A stretch of 64,000 nucleotides of DNA. Source: Camarhynchus parvulus (lineage: Eukaryota > Chordata > Aves > Passeriformes > Thraupidae). Shown here one piece after another: positions 61,227-64,000 of this stretch. Each line of letters opens with the position of its first letter. Within the stretch, counting starts at the first letter, position 1. The stretch is from assembly GCF_901933205.1 (NCBI RefSeq), contig NC_044590.1, positions 7,455,501-7,519,500 on the forward strand, given 5' to 3'. The position numbers and the translations under genes are program-made. Below the pieces are notes generated by a model. That model did not search any database and had not been told where the DNA came from. It saw only the letters and a list, made by a program, of their open reading frames with translations.

Positions 61227-64000
61227 TAGGGACACTACCATGGTGGCTTTCCAAGAGTTTGACTCCACAAACTGAATTAAAAAAGCCTCATGACCCTGTA
61301 GTGAGACTGTCCTGCTGTGCACTGTCAGATCCAGCTGGGCATGGCTGGGCAGAGGCTGTGCCCTGAAAGAACTGAATAAATAATAAATTTCTTTATTTAT
61401 TTTATTTATCCCTAAATAAATCATATTTGCAGTGTCGGGATGCATCACCCACACTCCCACAAGATGGGTGCAAGAAAGTGACCCCTGCTCCCAGGGTGCA
61501 CATGCTGGGAGGGGTGGGGAGTGTGCCCAGGAATTTAGGACCCCAGAAGGAGTTAGGTTTGGGCTGGTGTTGGTATTTATCAGCTGCTTCACTGATATCG
61601 ATCCTGAGTGTGTAACTCACTGACTGCTGGATAATTTCTTGTCATTAGCAAGTCAATAAACAGCTTTGATCCTGATTTCATCGAGCTGACATGATTTGAA
61701 CATCTTTTCCTGGTGACAGGAAGCTGGCGCTGAATCGAGGATATCTTTGGAAAGACTGTTGTGGGGTTTTTTTAGGAAATTACTCCCAGGAAAACCTGCT
61801 GGGGAGGCAGGCTCAAAAAACCCTGTCTGTTCTCCACAGGGATTTGTTCTGCATCATGTGTAAGGAATCATTCTCTGTGGGAGTCCTCAACAGTGAGGAA
61901 GGAGCTGTAAAACCAGCTCCCCACAAAAACTGGGGTTTGTGATGCCTCTATTCATGTCACTGCAAGCATGGGCCAGATTTCCCTCATTGTTCTTGTGTTA
62001 GCTAACAAACAAATTGAACAGTTTGAGTCTCAAGCTTTTGAGCAGAGCAAAAAAATGAATCCAAATATCTGTCCACAGCTTTCCTAGAGAATTCAAGGCT
62101 GGGAATCTCAGGGAGCACCTAGTTAATTTTTCATGAGGCAGCTCTGCTGCTGAGCCACACTGTCATGTCCCTGGTACTGGTGACCTGGCGTAGATGTGCA
62201 GTTTTGTCCAGTGATGTTCCCTGGAGCCCTACCAGAAGCTCTGATCCCCCAGCAGCAGGGATGTACCAGTCTCTCAGTGGTCTCAGAGGGATGGCAGAGC
62301 AAACCCTGGTTTCCTCAGGCAGACAGGCCGTGTCTGAATGATGCCGTCAATGGGAGGACAGAGCAGATCCACCTCATTTTCCATCCATAGCTAGGACATT
62401 TCCCCCAGCCTGCTCTGACTGCAGCCTGCTGATGTCAAGGTCTCAGACCCTTCTTGGGAGTACATGCCCCTTACTGTTTGCTTGACAGCTTCATTTCAGG
62501 TGATCCAAGCACAGAACTGAGGCAAGCATGTCTGTTCACACCAGTCCTATTCTTCTCCCTCTGACCAAATCCGTTCTGGTTTCTGTCCTCACTCAGTAAT
62601 TTGGCTCTGTGCTCTTGGGGCTTTGAAAGTCACTTTAGCAAGACATCACCATGTCATTCTCTCTATGGGAATCTGCTTTAGTTTTCCAAAACATCCAATG
62701 GTCAGAGACCTCTGCATTCAGCAGCCACTGGGGAGAGGCCAAGTTACTGTCATGCCTGAGAGGTCACTGGGCAGGAGCTGTTCCCAGAGCTGCCACCCTG
62801 CCCCTTCCCTTTGCACTGACCAGTGTCGGGGCTGTCTTCGTGGTAATTCAGGTTTTGGACAGTGGCTCCTGGACCATGAAGCAATTCAGGATAAATGATA
62901 ACTTAATACCATCTTGTTAACACCCTCGTCCATCTTATCAAAGGTCATGATCTCACCATGACAGCTGGGCTTTGTGCTCCAGAGGTCCTGGCTGATCAGG
63001 TTGCAAAGAGAGTGACAACTCCTTCAGTGCTTTGATTATCTTTGTCACCCCTTCCTTGGCCTTTAAAGAAGGTATTTTTTCAAAGCTGGAAATAATGTGT
63101 GTCCAAAGCTGGCTAATCTGCTGGAAATATTTATTTCCAAGTTTACAGAAAGTATTAACACTGAGCAAGCAATTTTTCTGGATTATTTTTCAGCAGAGCT
63201 GGGGAGCAGCCGTTGCCATCCACTCCTGTTGTCAGTGAGCACATCAGGGAGTGAAGAGTTCAGCCCAGTCCCCTCGGCTGGTGCATTCTCCCTTCAGCAG
63301 AGACAGCTTTTGCTGGGCTTGTCAGGATGTGCCCCATTTGGTCTGGGGACCATGGAGGGAGGTTTCTTTTCCCTGCCCCAAAGAGCTGCTGCAGTGTCTC
63401 TGTGTCTCCTGGGCAGCAGTCAGGGCAGGGGCCTGGAGAGAGCTGCAGGGAGGAGGCAGAAGACCCTGGGCAGCTGCAGCACATCTGTTGCATGGGGTGG
63501 TGTGCCCACAATGGCATCACCAATCCTTCCAGAACTTCAGAAAGACCCCAAACCAACAAGTTCTGGCCCGGGAGCTTCCAGGTCAATGGCATCAGCCTCT
63601 CAACAGTGTCTTCCTGTTAAAGCACATCCCACCCCCAGCCCTCTGGAGCACTCTGAGCAGAGGTGATGGACTTGGAAGCAATTCCATGCCAGTTAGATAA
63701 GGGCAGCATTTCCCAGTTAGCAGGTGTCTCTCCAAAGAGTCTGTCAGCCCAGGGTATCTATTAGGCTGTGACAATGATCAGGCTGTAGGCAAGTTGGGTG
63801 GGAATGCTGGGCATGTCCTGGTGGCCTGGACAGGGATAACTGGCTATTACTATCTCCACAGTCTGTCTTTACACTGGAAAAGGTGCTGCCTGGTCCTTCA
63901 TTTATCATAACACGTGGCACATCCCCACACAGGGGCTTACTGCTCAGCACTGCAGCCCTGAGAACTGCAGAAGTATGAGCAGCCAGGGGTGGCCAGTGTT

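Larger units (their letters stand above)
59276..64000. other. downstream interval without a supported gene
   Basis: Apart from the TCC repeat and one weak candidate exon, I see no feature here. If the avian BPIFB cluster continues rightwards, its next gene either starts beyond the window or is too diverged to read by eye. Confidence 0.45.

Overview
This is a piece of bird genome, most likely from a songbird (passerine). The genes are intron-split, decayed CR1 retroposon tails occur on both strands, and two solo LTRs resemble endogenous-retrovirus LTRs that I know from passerine genomes. The gene content matches the vertebrate MAPRE1 - BPI-fold (PLUNC/BPIFB) neighbourhood, which is on chromosome 20 in both chicken and human. 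No bacterial-type genes are present, and almost all long open frames are chance frames in GC-rich avian DNA.

Layout. 1-1965: last intron, last coding exon and 3' UTR of MAPRE1 (microtubule plus-end protein EB1), plus strand. 1966-35436: about 33 kb with no exon I can support. It holds CR1 fragments, two solo LTRs (13886-14261 and 17864-18156), AT-rich simple repeats, and a CpG-rich segment at about 28.6-29.3 kb with a 19-bp minisatellite, a strong CTCF-like motif and a tRNA-like T-arm. 35437-45452: a complete 15-exon BPI-fold family B gene on the plus strand (456 residues, BPIFB3/BPIFB4-like). 49687-54610: a complete 15-exon gene on the minus strand for TENP, the ovoglobulin G2 egg-white protein (448 residues). 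The two genes lie tail to tail and share almost the same exon lengths and intron phases, so they are ancient duplicates. 58150-59275: remains of a BPIFB6-like gene on the plus strand, broken by a frameshift in exon 2 and a stop plus frameshift in exon 3. The rest, to 64000, has no gene I can support; one weak candidate exon lies at 61161-61226.

How the genes relate. MAPRE1 is a cytoskeletal gene and unrelated in function. The BPIFB genes encode secreted two-domain lipid-binding proteins of the BPI/LBP family; TENP is an abundant egg-white protein in birds. The most unusual points are: the decayed BPIFB6-like copy; a near-identical segment of about 265 bp shared by the 3' end of the BPIFB gene and a TENP intron; the last two TENP splice acceptors, whose pyrimidine tracts are tetranucleotide microsatellites; and the long gene-poor gap where mammals carry EFCAB8 and SUN5.

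Exon coordinates were read by eye from splice sites, reading-frame phase and remembered family sequences. No alignment or database search was run.
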